Positions 11,885 through 23,239 of a stretch of DNA of 64,000 bases are shown here, piece after piece. Positions within the stretch are counted from its first letter, which is position 1; each line of letters begins with the position of its first letter. Origin of the DNA: Talpa occidentalis (taxonomy: Eukaryota > Chordata > Mammalia > Eulipotyphla > Talpidae). The stretch is taken from assembly GCF_014898055.3 (NCBI RefSeq), contig NW_023601322.1, positions 69,964,740-70,028,739 of the forward strand, in the 5' to 3' direction. The notes under the pieces were generated by a model, which searched no databases, had not been told where the DNA came from, and saw only the letters and a program-made list of their open reading frames with translations. The position numbers and the translations under genes were made by a program.

Positions 11885-12326
11885 TTTTTTTAATCTTTTA
11901 AATTTATTTATATATATTTTATATCATTGTTCATTTTTGTACAATATTTGCATTCTCTCAGGTATGGTCCCAGTAAAATTCCCACCACCAGTTCACCTGT
12001 GTACCATCATCACAGCCCCTTGTGCTCTTCCCTCCCCTGTTTTGATCCCTCTCTCTCCCCCTCCCCTGCAGAATGTCTCTAATTTACAGTGGCCTGTTAA
12101 TTTTTTTTAAATTATTCTTATTTTTCTCCTTATCCCTTATTTGGTTCCCCTATATTCCTCCTATAAGTGAAACCATCCAATATTTTTCTTTTTCCTTCTG
12201 ACTTATTTCATTGAGCATACTCCCTTCCAGCTCCATCCAGTGAATGACATGAGTTAATCTTTTTTGATTGCTGAATAGTATTCCATTGTGTATCTATACC
12301 ACATCTTCTTCTTTTTTTTTTAAGAT

Positions 12327-12381
<55 letters not shown>

Positions 12382-13190
12382 TACAAGCACTGGGTACAGT
12401 CAGAAGCACGGGAGGATGAGAGAATTCACCAGAGCCAGAGCGGGGAATAGAACAGACAGACTGACGAAATACACTGCTGAGGAGAGCAGTGGGTGGTAGG
12501 AGAGGTCTGCGTGCCATGTGGGACCCTCCTCCTGTGGCCGGGGAGCAGCCGGGGATCAAACCGGTGCTGCAGAGGCTGCGGGCAGCTTTGCAACCCAGCA
12601 CTCAACCGCTGCGCCACCGCAGAGGCCCCTATACCACATCTTCTTGATTGAGTCATTTATTTTTGGGCACTTGGGTTGTTTCCATATCTTACCTATTGTA
12701 AATAGTGTTGCAATAAACATAGGGGTGCAGGTATCTTTTGAATTAATGTTTTTGTGTCCCTTGGGTAGATTCCTAGGAGTGGAATTGCTGGTCATATGGT
12801 AGCTCCATTTTAGGAATGTGAGTGTCCTCACATTCTTTTCATAGTGGTTGGACAAGTTTGCATTGTAGGAGAGTTCCTTTTTCTCCACATCCTCACCAGC
12901 ATTTGTTGTTGCCTGCTTTTTTAATACGTGCCATTCTTACTGATGTAAGGTGATATCTCATTATGGTTTTGATTTGCATTTCCCTGATTATAAGTGATTA
13001 TAAGTGACATTTTTTTCAAATGCCTGTTGGCTATCTGCATTTCCTCTTTGGAGAATCATCTTTTTGGCTCTTCTGCCAATTTTTTGACTGAATTGCTTAC
13101 TTTGTTTTTGTTGAGTTGTGTGAGCTCTTTGTAGATCTTTGTGATCAGTCCCTTATCAGTTGTACGGAGTGCAAAAATTTTCTCCCTTCT
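11885..13190 (-). mobile_element. LINE-1 3' fragment, reverse
   Basis: The order is 3' UTR (ATATCATTGTTCATTTTTGT), pyrimidine-rich block, then reversed ORF2 (TATTCCATTGTGTATCTATA, GGCACTTGGGTTGTTTCC), ending near GTGCAAAAATTTTCTCC. A SINE at 12311 interrupts it. Confidence 0.9.
12311..12628 (-). mobile_element. tRNA-derived SINE, subfamily Y, long TTTA tail
   Basis: Reverse copy in L1, flanked by CTATACCACATCTTCTT (12294-12310 and 12629-12645). Its tail holds about 14 TTTA units (12324-12381), the longest in the window and a likely polymorphic microsatellite. Confidence 0.94.
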
Positions 13191-15419
13191 GAATGATTTT
13201 TAACATAACTTAGCCCCAGGTTTTGCTAGGTGACCTTCACTCAATGTTCTCTGCTCTCTATTATCTTGTGATAATAGTGAATAAGGTATGCAGGTGTAGG
13301 TAGAAGTATGGCTTCAGCACATACATTGTAGTAACTTTGGCAAGACGATAGAAAGTTGCACAGGAAATTCTATAAATTTTTAGACTCTCAATAGCTCTAT
13401 AATGAAATCTGAATATGTTCAGCCCTTAAGTATTTCCTTTTCTGATCCCCTTTTTCTCTCTTTCTCTGGCTTATTAGATATGACATTTCCCCTCTTTCCT
13501 GTAGGGTGAAGTTGTGAAAGAGAGACTGATTCTTATGTCCCCTTTATGAATCACCCACTTGTCTTCTTGGTGGATGTCTATGCACTTTGGCAAGGATTCT
13601 GGGATTTGGTTTCCGTATTTGTGATGTTTAGCTTCTCCTGGTCCCTGTGATTCACCTCAAGAGGAAATATCTGGAGCAAAGCCACAAGACTGATTAGAGG
13701 AGGAAGAGAAGGGGGTGGGGAGGGGAGAAAGATACAAGGGGTATTATTGTGAAAAGAAGTGGTGATACAGGGTAGTGGAGTATAATTAAAATCACCCCAG
13801 CCTCTTCTCACATGAGGCGTGAGTTTGGGTAGTGGCCTCATCTAAGAGGACACTGTCAGGGGAGATAATTTTTTAGAATAACATTTTAGTTCAGGAGACC
13901 ATAATAAAGTTGCAATTACTCTTACTTTATATCACCTCATAATCTACCCCCCCCCCATGGTTTCAGGGCAGACATTTAACAGGTCAAAATTATAATAATA
14001 ATAAACTCACTGAGCTTCTCTTGTACTTTATTTTATATATCAGGATATCCCCCCCCTACAAAACATTAGAGTCCAGTAAAAATTTCTTTTTAAACTAGCT
14101 TACAGATTAATAGGGAAGAGACTTGCTGAAAGTAATTCAGATAGCTAGTAGTACAGATCCTGCCAAGCACCCATGTGACATGGAGGGTGCTGCACCTGCA
14201 CGCCTTCCAGCTCCGTTCTAAAAACAAAGGGGGACCTGCTGCACCTCCCCCTGCAGTGACCTTTAGGGCTAACTGTCCCTAGGTCCGGCTGGGCAACCAG
14301 CGCGCAGGGGGAGAACAGCATAACACCCTGAAGCAGAGGAAGTACAGCGGAAGTTCCCTGAAAAGGCAGAAGCTTATCAAAAGATAACGACCACCAGGAA
14401 CCACTACAAGAATGCTAAAAATCTTATTCAGTCTTTCTAGAACTACAAACTTTAATCCCTTATTTGTCTTTCTAAACTTCCTTCTTTCTTCTATAAAAGT
14501 CATTGCTTGTTATGTAGATCACCTCCCTGATGGTGATAGACTGAGCCCATGAGCAAGCTGATTTCATTGATATTCATTGTCCCTGTGCCTTTGGAAAACA
14601 TATATATTGGTCACAAACTCAAAGAAAATTACACTCAGATTTTCACTCTTAAAGTGTGTCTGTTTGTCATTTCTTTCACCGACGCCCTGACCACCCTGCA
14701 CGCTTCTCTCAACCCTGAGGTGGCCTCATCGTCTACTGCTGTGCTGGTCTGTGGCAGGGGGTTCTCAGAATAGAGATGTATGATTTTTCTGAGGCATCAA
14801 GGAAGCTTCTGAACCTGTTTTTGTGGCTGATCAATCACCGTTGCCTGATTGTCTCCATTACCTCTAGCTTCTGGGTTGCGGGTGAGACAGATATTGGCCT
14901 CCCACCTTCCCCAAGGTTATGCTTTGGAGTTAAGTTAGTCTCATTGAGGCTCAGCAGCTGGAGATTACAGGGTGGGAGAGAGCTTTGGTTGCTGATCAGT
15001 GAGAGACTTACTAGTTGGAAGCACAGATTAAATAAAATTTTAACACAACAGTATTTAGAAAGATATTTTAGTGTTGCGCTATGAAGTTTGTGATCTTTCC
15101 TGTGACCTAGGGAAATATATGTATGGGGTGTTCATTGTGATGGCTTTATTACAATAGACTTTGACCTCTTGCAATAAAATAGGGATCGTTTCAGTTTCAT
15201 GTGTTTCTGCCAGTTTTCTTTTCCTAATTTCTCTGCATTTTCCTCAGTTCTTTTCGCCTCTTTCCCTCTTAACTTCTATCAGGCTCTTAGGACTGCTGTA
15301 GATTTTGGGAAGAGGAATTAGAACATGAGCCTTGACCTACAAGTCATTTTCCCCAGGTGGATAAACTCCACTGCGAGCCACAGAGGGGCCTCCTCATTCC
15401 AGCAGTCTGAGTAGGCTGA
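13191..15419. other. Intergenic; anonymous, including an unclassified GC-richer block
   Basis: No gene is supported. 13940-13952 and 14048-14056 are short poly-C runs. 14150-14790 differs in composition and has a TATAAAAG at 14493; see findings. The rest shows nothing recognisable. Confidence 0.5.
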
Positions 15420-15806
15420 CAGACCTAGAGTGTATGGGGGCAGGGACGCGGTGGGGTCAGCTATTTCTTGGGCTAGTGAGGAACTGTCTGAGCCTTTGCA
15501 GTCTAGGCAAAGGAGGCAAGAGCCCCTGGGGTGGGCCAGTCGAGCTGGGGATGCCTGGGCAGATGTGGAGGCAGCTGGAAAGGTGGCACTGCACTCGGGT
15601 CGCTGGAGCTGCCGCTGTTCCTAGGAGACGAGGAGCAGCAAGCCTGCGGGGGAGGGGGAGCAAGTGGGTTGCTGCTTTTAGCAGCTGAAAGGGCTGCAGG
15701 GAGCTCTGGGTAAGACATTTTCTGCTGCTGCTGCTTCTGCGGTAGAAGCTGCCGGGAGTAAGTCAGGGGAAGGAGGATCTAGAGGGAGGCGGCTTCATTT
15801 GCAGCC

Positions 15807-15827
15807 ATGCTGAATCACTGTTGCTGA
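15807..15827 (+). promoter_or_regulatory. Short upstream ORF in KLHL3 leader
   Basis: An ATG in a reasonable context (G at -3) opens a six-codon frame, MLNHCC, closed by TGA. It ends 93 bases before the main start and could lower KLHL3 translation if the transcript begins upstream of it. Whether it is in the mature mRNA depends on the unmapped transcription start. Confidence 0.4.
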
Positions 15828-15878
15828 TCAGATCTCCCGCTGGTTGGCTCCGGGGACGGAGCTCGGATCTCAGGGTGA

Positions 15879-15920
15879 ATGCACAGCTCAGCGGCTGCCA
15901 ACTCGGCCGGGCCTCGCACA
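15879..15920 (+). promoter_or_regulatory. KLHL3: In-frame upstream ATG (possible 14-residue N-terminal extension)
   Basis: An ATG directly after an in-frame TGA is 42 bases upstream of the main start with no stop between. Its context is weak (T at -3, C at +4), while the downstream ATG has A at -3 and G at +4. I therefore keep the downstream ATG as the main start and treat this as an alternative that leaky scanning would mostly bypass. Confidence 0.35.
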
Positions 15921-15934
15921 ATGGAGGGTGAAAG
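15921..15934 (+). CDS. KLHL3: KLHL3 exon 1, coding part
   Basis: Fourteen coding bases specify Met-Glu-Gly-Glu and the first two bases of Ser5, followed at once by a GTAATT splice donor. I chose this ATG because it has a strong context (A at -3, G at +4) and gives MEGES, the N-terminus I recall for mammalian KLHL3; exon 2 restores the frame exactly. Such a short coding exon is easily missed by ORF finders. The 5' UTR part of the exon extends upstream for an unknown distance. No regulatory motif is claimed beyond the GC-rich leader just upstream. Confidence 0.9.
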
Positions 15935-16390
15935 GTAATTATGTACAAGTGTGTATTGTGTTATATGTGCGTGTGTGTACGTGAAAGGGTGCTCGCCGTG
16001 TTTGTGTTTGCGTTGGCTAGGCAGGGTCGGAAGACCTGGCCACGGATGAATCCCAGCGGTGTGGCGGCGGTCAGAGTGGGGAACCCCTTTCTCCCGAGAC
16101 CTGGCTTGCTTAAAAGCAGGTCTGGGTTTGCTGGGCAGTTGAGCACCCTGAAAGAAGGCATTTCCTGGCTGGTGTTTGGGAATAGTTTCAGCTTGGACTG
16201 AATCATGATTGCCTTTCTCAGGCTGTTTCAAGGAGGCGGTTCCCTTTCCTGGCTACTTTCCCCGGGGTGCTTTTTCTTTGGTAGGGGCTTTTTGATGTCA
16301 GAGAAGGGCTGTCCTGGCATAGAGAGCTTGTATTTTCACACCCGAGTGCTCCACCGTCAGCAAGTGTGCCATGCTGATGTCTTTCCAAAA

Positions 16391-16420
16391 GTGTGTGTGC
16401 GCGCACGCGTGTGTGCATGA
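16391..16420. repeat. Alternating GT/GC tract (Z-DNA-prone)
   Basis: An alternating purine-pyrimidine run with a CGCGCACGCG-like core lies about 0.5 kb inside intron 1. A second GT-rich run is at about 15948-15980. Confidence 0.8.
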
Positions 16421-17639
16421 GCACCTTATTACACACATTCAAGTAAGACGGAGACAAACCCATTCATATGACACTGTCTCTGACCTGCCTTCCATTTGCG
16501 TTGAAAAGTTTATGAATGACACTGGAAGGTGGGTGCTTGTTCTTTCCATCAGGGGTTTCTTATAAACTAAGAATCCACAAAAAGGATTTTAAATACTTCT
16601 GTTCAGCTGGATCTAACAAACCAGGGTGTATTTCCTGGCAGGAGATGCACAAAAAATTTAAACTATTACCTGAAGATCTGATTCCTTCATCACAGAGGTG
16701 CTCAGTACAGTGCAGGGGCCCATCTTTCCTCTGTCTGTGATAGAAAATCTCCTCATACTGTGTCTGCCTCTTCATTCTGTGGGTCTGCAGCTGGGAGAGA
16801 ATAAGGTTTGCCATTTTTCTTGAGGTGAGAAGATGGCAGGGAGGGGTGCACACAGAAGGAGGAAGAAGAGGATGAGGACTGTAAATGCCTGGTTCAGTGC
16901 TAACAGGTTCCACTAAGTCAGTGCTGTCTGGAGAGTACCCCTATAAACACTTTCCTTGGCGTGGATTGCATCTTGTGGGGGAGAATGATGTCGTTTAACT
17001 TCTCTAGACCCTGTTACAACTGGTGTGACTGTTGGGTGTCCTCTAATCTGAAGAGGCCTTGAGGAACTTGAGGTGACTTTCACAGGAATAGTTGGGACTT
17101 TTTGGACTGAATGTGCTGTTGGTGCAGTCTTGCTCTGGGTGCTCTTTCCAACAGGAGCTTAGTGGTGGACTCCTTGTGGCCTGCTAGGCAACGGAGCATC
17201 TGAAGGCCTGTCTCTCATGCTTCGGGCCCAGGTGGGCGATGTCCTCATCTTCTGGTATTAGTCTGGTGGCTAGAGAAGGGCAGGGGCTGTGTGAATGGAG
17301 ACTTAGCGATTCGGGACCAGGCCTGTTTGCTTGACCTGAGGCATCTTGGGTCTGAAAGGTCTGTGTGAGACTAGCAGCAACTGATTGAAGGATTGCTAGC
17401 CAAGCATTTTGAGGCACCATTAATGTGTTCCTACTATGGTGTTCAGAATTGTAGTAAGTTCTTGTCCCCTTGTTCTTCAGTACTCGGTGCCTTTCTCCTG
17501 GGATGGCTGGTGTGTTGAGCTTTACAATACCTGTTTTTCCCTCCTGTTCTTGCTTCCCCTCTGCCCCCCGCCCTCACTGGAGTCAGAGAGTAGGCAAGGA
17601 ATCCACACTGAGCAGCTTCTAAACATTCATCAGGTTACC

Positions 17640-18175
17640 CAGCTCACTACCTTTTTGTTCCCAGTCAAGCCCAGTTTATCATGCCAGACATTCAGGTCTA
17701 CTGAAATCTGGCTCCAGCCTCCATTCCCATTGCTCCTCATACTTCCAACCCATAGATCCATTGACCTCTGGTGATCACCCACCCTGTACATTACTCCATC
17801 TAGCCCCAGAGCTGTAGGTCCCAGAGCTCCTTTTGCCTGGAATGCATTTTCCTTCCTCCTTTCCAAAAGTTACTCATCAATCCGGGTCTCTTTAAAATAG
17901 TACTTTGCCTTGGTAACCTCAGCTTTCCTAGTCCTGGATTCTGAATTTTGGTACCTCTGTAGTTTGTATCTTATAGTTGGATAAGCTGACTAATAGGCCC
18001 ACACACCAGATCTTTTTTGTACTTTCGTTTCATATATCTTACAAATCATCAAACTTGGAGGCAGGTCTTCAAGGGCAAGGATGATGCCTTGTTCCTGTGA
18101 ATACTCTTCATTGGCTGTCTACCATGTGTCTGCATACACAGCAGGTGCTGGATAATGGCTGATGAACTGATTACT
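17640..18175 (+). mobile_element. LINE L2 3' region
   Basis: The sequence follows the L2 3' consensus order as I recall it: GGAATGCATTTTCCTTCCTCC, then GGCAGGTCTTCAAGGGCAAG, then CAGCAGGTGCTGGATAATGG. It is strongly diverged. Confidence 0.6.
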
Positions 18176-18599
18176 TTTGTGGGAAGTTCTGGTAACTGAA
18201 AAGAAAGTTGGTGAGAGAGGAGACTGAAATTTTTGGCCAATAGGTTCATCCTTTGATATCAGCCTTACTATCTCAGCATGGGTAATTGACTCTATGGAAT
18301 GCTTTGAGGTAGGGGGAAGACAGGGGAGCAATAGGCTTGTTTTACAAGTACCCTGGGAAACCCAGGGCCAGAGAAGCCAACTCATTGGCCTGGGATCACA
18401 TGTCAAACCTCCAGAGACTGGAGGGATCCTGAATTTGGTGCTTATTCCATCCACACTTAACCTGCTGAAACTTAATTGGGGCTGTTTTTAAGCATTAAAA
18501 ATTTTCAGCCTAGAGATTTCTAATGAAAAATTTTCCTTCTTTGCCATGAGGGTATGAAAAGAACTTCTATGTTGAAAGGCTGTTAATTGAAATTGTGGC

Positions 18600-18830
18600 C
18601 TTTGGAATAACATAAACCTTGCAGTGAATTTACTTCACAAACTGTGTGACCTTGAGTTTGTTACATTTTTTTTCAGAACCAATTTTTCTTTTCAAAAGGG
18701 AGTAATAACTGTGTATACCTCATAGAGTTGTTGTGAAGACCGAATGAGGCAATATGAATAAAGCACCAAGGAAAGTTTTTCTGGCACAGTGGAAGCACTC
18801 TGTAAATGGTATCATTGGTGTTTGTATTAT
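18600..18830 (+). repeat. MIR SINE, forward
   Basis: MIR-type blocks: ACTGTGTGACCTTGAGTTTG, then CTCATAGAGTTGTTGTGAAG, then CTGGCACAGTGGAAGCACTC. Ancient mammal-wide repeat. Confidence 0.75.
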
Positions 18831-19215
18831 GCCCTGTTGTTTCCAGTGACTTGTGCTGGCATATGAATCAAGGCTTCTTTTTATGACATTCCTATGTTTA
18901 TCATCCGAAGATTATGTGGGACCATTTTCATGAGAAAATTAGAGCACTTACCAGGCTATCACTTTGCTCTACCCTAAATTATTCCTCTTAGTAATATACC
19001 ACACAGGGCTTGGCACTTCCTTTACAGGGTTTTCACCAAGACCTGCCGTTTACCTCCTTTTTATAGAAACTCTTGAGGCATCTGGATGCACAGGTGGTTT
19101 AGGGCTGTGAACTAGACATACTTTTGTTCAGGTCAAAAATCTTAAGACAAACCTGTGAGTTTGCACTCACCTTTGCTGTATTCCCCACACTCTCCTACTC
19201 TCTACGGGAACTTCT

Positions 19216-19488
19216 TTTTTTTTTTTTTTTTAAGATTTATTTATTTATGCATACAAGAGCTGGGGTACAGTCCAGAGGTGTGGGAGGGTGAGAGGATTCA
19301 CCAGATACAGTCGGGAGCAGAACAGGCAGATCCACTGAAATAAACTGTTGTGGGAAGCAGCGGGCGAGGCAGGAGAGGTCTGCTGCACCATGTGGGTATC
19401 TCCCTGGCCGGGGATTGAACTCGTGCTGCAGTGGCTGAGGGTAGCTTCATAGGTTGGATCTTAACCCCTTGTGCCACCAGGGAGGACC
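19216..19488 (-). mobile_element. tRNA-derived SINE, subfamily O
   Basis: Reverse copy with TTTATGCATACAAGAGCTGG tail side and CTTAACCCCTTGTGCCACCA head. Imperfect target duplication CTCTACGGGAACTTCT (19200) and CTCTATGGGAACTTCT (19489). Confidence 0.92.
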
Positions 19489-19656
19489 CTCTATGGGAAC
19501 TTCTAATGCTGTTTCTCATTTCCCTCTGTGGATCAATCAGCCAGAGGTAGATGGCTGATCTTTTGCAAAGGAAAAGGGTCTTTGGCATATCAACAAGATT
19601 GACTGCAATTTTTGGAAGAAGCATCATAAAAAGGAGATGTTGGTTTTCCATTTTTT

Positions 19657-19921
19657 AAAAAGATTTATTTATTTATGCATATAAGAGCTGGGCTACAGGC
19701 CAGAGATGCGGGGGTTGAGAGGATTCACCAGAGACAGAGTGGGTAACCCAACAGGCAGACTGACTGAAATACACTACTGAGGGGAGCAGCGAGCAAGACA
19801 GGAGAGGTCTGCTTTGCCCTATGGGTTCCTCTCTGGCTGGCCAGAGATTGAACTCATGCTGCAGAGGCTGTGGATTGCTTCATAGTGTGGTGCTTAACCC
19901 CTTGCGCCACCAGGGAGACCC
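19657..19921 (-). mobile_element. tRNA-derived SINE, subfamily O
   Basis: Reverse copy, only about 150 bases from the previous one. Target duplication TGGTTTTCCATTTTT at 19641 and 19922. The body is diverged, consistent with age. Confidence 0.92.
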
Positions 19922-21417
19922 TGGTTTTCCATTTTTCTTAAAATTGTGGTGGCTTTCTTTGTTAGAGCATGGGGATATCTATATTTGAGAGGGGGATCTT
20001 ATGCCCACCACTATGCCATGGACTTGTGCCAATAGCATTCAGAGGAAGATTGCCTCATCCTTGGACCTTGGGGGGCTTCAGAACTGGAAGGAGCTGATTT
20101 TTTTTGCTCTTCCTGCTTTCTGAGAAGAAAGTTGAAGAAAGTCTTAGAAAGTTGATGCTCTGAATGCTGAGTATTGCAATGCCAGGTAAAATACTTGCAG
20201 GACCCAGGTAAGAGCAATTGTTGAGTACCCTGACCTTTTTTCTCTTCCCTGGTATGTTGCTGAGTCTTCTTCTGTCCCTTGAAGTCACGGGTAGAAACTT
20301 TTGTAGAAATTTTTGGGCAATACTGCTGCCTGAAGCAGATGTGCATTTCTACCATGATAATTGAAACCAAATTTTCCATTTTGGAAATATTTTTTGGCGA
20401 AGTAAGGTTTACGACCACAAAAAAACAAAGTCAGTGAAAGAAATCTCTTGATTTCCCCACACCCAGATTTGGTTTTTTAGGATTTTGCCTACTAGGTTTT
20501 AGAGTGTTAAGACAGACTTGGATAATTACATTTTAGAGTAAGTTTTTGAAAGCAAGTGCTTTATTTGATGAAATTTTCCGTCATTGAACTGACCCAATTT
20601 TTTCCTAATTTCTAGATGAACCCTAAAACAAGGTTACAACAAAAAGAGCATTAGTAAACCACGTAAAGAATTATTTGAACATGCTTTGTTTTTAGATTTT
20701 TTTCCCCCTATTAGATTTAGTAGTTCTCAAGTCAAAAATTTATAGCATTTTATAATATATAAAGACTCTTTATAATTTCCAACTCTCAGCATAACTTGCC
20801 TGGTTTTTCTTTTTAACTATGAAAGTCTATTGTAGTTTCCATTAAAAACACACACATGAAAGAGCTCAGTACTGCTATTCAACCCAAATATAAACCTGGT
20901 TTCCAAAAAGCCACAAAACAAGGGTGTGCTTTCTTTTCGTCTTTGTTTCTTCTCATCTATCTGTTAGAACTCAAGTGTTTCTCTTATATTTTGCATATTT
21001 TTACACAGCTCACTGGAGAGATTTCCTCCCTGGCTTTTGAAGGAAGCAGTCTGTGAATTGGGCTCTTAGGAATGTGATGAGTAATATACCTATTCCTGAG
21101 CTTGTTTAGCTAAGGAAGGGGTACATTATAGGACTGGCAGTAGCCACTGGCCAGCCTTGATAAATCATGATGGGCTTGTGTGAAAATACCAAGTTGAGTA
21201 GTTGTTAATAGTGACTGCCAGACACACTGCAGCTTCCCACAGTCATGGAAGGGAAGTAGTGCCATGTCATAGGTCCTGGGGCAGGTAGTCTTTTTCATTT
21301 GACCTAGTTTTATCACACAGTGAAGAAGCTCAGAGAGTGGGATATAAAGACTAAGCTCCCTTTGGCCTGATGGACTGTGGACATGATCCTAAGTGAACAT
21401 TGCTATTGAGCTCATAG

Positions 21418-21620
21418 GCCCTGGAGTCAGATTGAATTGGATTTGAGTATCATTTCTCCACTTTGTACTTGGATGGAACTTTTGGACAAGTTTTATCTCG
21501 GTGCCTCAGGAGATAATAATATCTACCTTAAAGAGCTATTCTGAAGATAAAATGTGATAATGGAGGCAAAGTATCTTAACATTTGGTCAACTTTCAGTAG
21601 ATGTAGCTGTTATTAAGCAT
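21418..21620 (+). repeat. MIR SINE, forward, diverged
   Basis: CCTGGAGTCAGATTGAATTG start, GTGCCTCAGGAGATAATAAT middle and TCAGTAGATGTAGCTGTTAT end follow MIR order. Confidence 0.7.
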
Positions 21621-22423
21621 TATCCAGGAGCAGGGTCACTGATGCATATATTCTGTGTGTCCATGTGGCTATTGCTGGGAATCAGCCTGATGCTGTGAAC
21701 TGAGCTGGTACCAGTAAAAGCATCCATATATTGTGGGCTGCTAGCAACCTGTGTGTAGACTGTTTCTTGATGACAGGGCTGTGCTATCAAGTCCTGAATA
21801 CTGCTGCCTGGACTTCTCGAAATACCAGGGCCTTCATTAATCCAGAAGTAAAATTCTAAACTCGATCGTTTTGACCTTGAACTTCAGGATTGGGATACGT
21901 GCTTGGTCTGTGGTTTACTCAGTCCTATCTCATTGGTGCTCAGACCTGGAGAGTTCATCTTGCTGATGAACTCATCATGAGAACTAAAGTACAACAGAGT
22001 GTCTGTTTATTAATTTGCAGAGACAACTATTGCTAGCAAGATGTCATGCGGGCCTGTTACCACTTTCTTGCTTTCAGAAGGAGAACCACGGGGGAGGCCA
22101 AGTTGATCAAACGGCTGCACAGCAAGCTAGGGACCAGGTTACCACGTTTGGATATTTACAGGCGTCAATCTAACCTGAGGCTGAGCCAAATGACGAGGGC
22201 TGATGATTAAATCATCTTCTTTCCTAGATATTATGGGATGAGGTGGTTCAAGGATTTTCTCTGTCTGGTTCTTGTTTTTTTGGTTTTCTTTTCTAAAGGG
22301 CACCTTTTTTTGTTTGTTGTTTTAATTCATTTGCCACAGTCTTACACCAACTTAGAATTGTTTTGCCACTGCTAGGTGACTTTGCTTCCCTTTATTCTAT
22401 CTCATCTTTAGCTTGAACTTTTA

Positions 22424-22692
22424 TTTTTTATTTTAGAAGATTTATTTATTTATTTATGCAAGCACTGGGTACAGTCAGAAGCGTAGGAGGGTGAGAGAAT
22501 TCACCAGAGCCAGAGCGGAGAGCAGAACAGGTAGACTGACAAAATACACTGCTGAGGGGAGCAGCGGGCGGCAGGAGAGGTCTGTGCGCTATGTGGGACC
22601 CTTGCCCAGGAGCCGGGGATTGAACCGGCGCTGCAGAGGCTGCGGGCAGCTTCGCAACCCAGTGCTCAACTGCTGTGCCACTGGGGAGGCCC
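22424..22692 (-). mobile_element. tRNA-derived SINE, subfamily Y
   Basis: Reverse copy flanked by TTTAGCTTGAACTTTTA (22407-22423 and 22693-22709). It has acquired CAGGTAGAC at 22528, a splice-donor-like change, and the target supplies TTTTAG just before the body; see findings. Confidence 0.94.
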
Positions 22693-23239
22693 TTTAGCTT
22701 GAACTTTTAAACATGCTTAGGCTCTATGTGTGTGGCCCAGGACCAGCTCTTGCTATCCAGACTTTATTTGCATCTCTTAAAGATTTGTAGAGGGGACACA
22801 GTTCCTCACCCTCAGCAGCATTTCCCATTTCTCCTACCCATTCTGTCACAGCCTGGTTGCTCAGGGGCAAGTCCTTTACCAGATCCCGTATGCATTGCAC
22901 ATGTGTTGTGTTCCTGTCCCTTGCTTTGCTCTCATGCTTTCTAGTGTTCTTTCCTTTCCATTCATGGCTTGAATTTTCCATGGCAGTGGAAAGAACCTAA
23001 GAACTGACATAGTAAACAGCAACTACTCTTCCTTTCTTCTCTTTTCTATAGTCACCACTGGCTTTCTCTCTCCCCTCATCTTCCTAATTCTGTATCACCA
23101 ATGCAGGGGGCTGCACTGGCTCCACATGGGGGAGAAAAGACAGAAAGTTGAGAGAAACAAAGTCAAAATTATTTCAATGATGGGAAATTAAGATAGATGG
23201 AATAGTTTGTAGTTTTACATTCTTTACTCATCCATCTAT

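Larger units (their letters stand above)
15420..15920 (+). promoter_or_regulatory. KLHL3: Putative KLHL3 promoter and 5' leader
   Basis: This is the most GC-rich, CpG-containing stretch around the first coding exon and is free of recognisable transposons, as expected of a housekeeping-type promoter and 5' UTR. I see no convincing TATA box, so the start of transcription cannot be placed from sequence. A run of CTG triplets lies near 15723. An upstream ORF and an in-frame upstream ATG lie in the last 120 bases. The CpG density is modest, so calling it a full CpG island would be inference. Confidence 0.55.
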
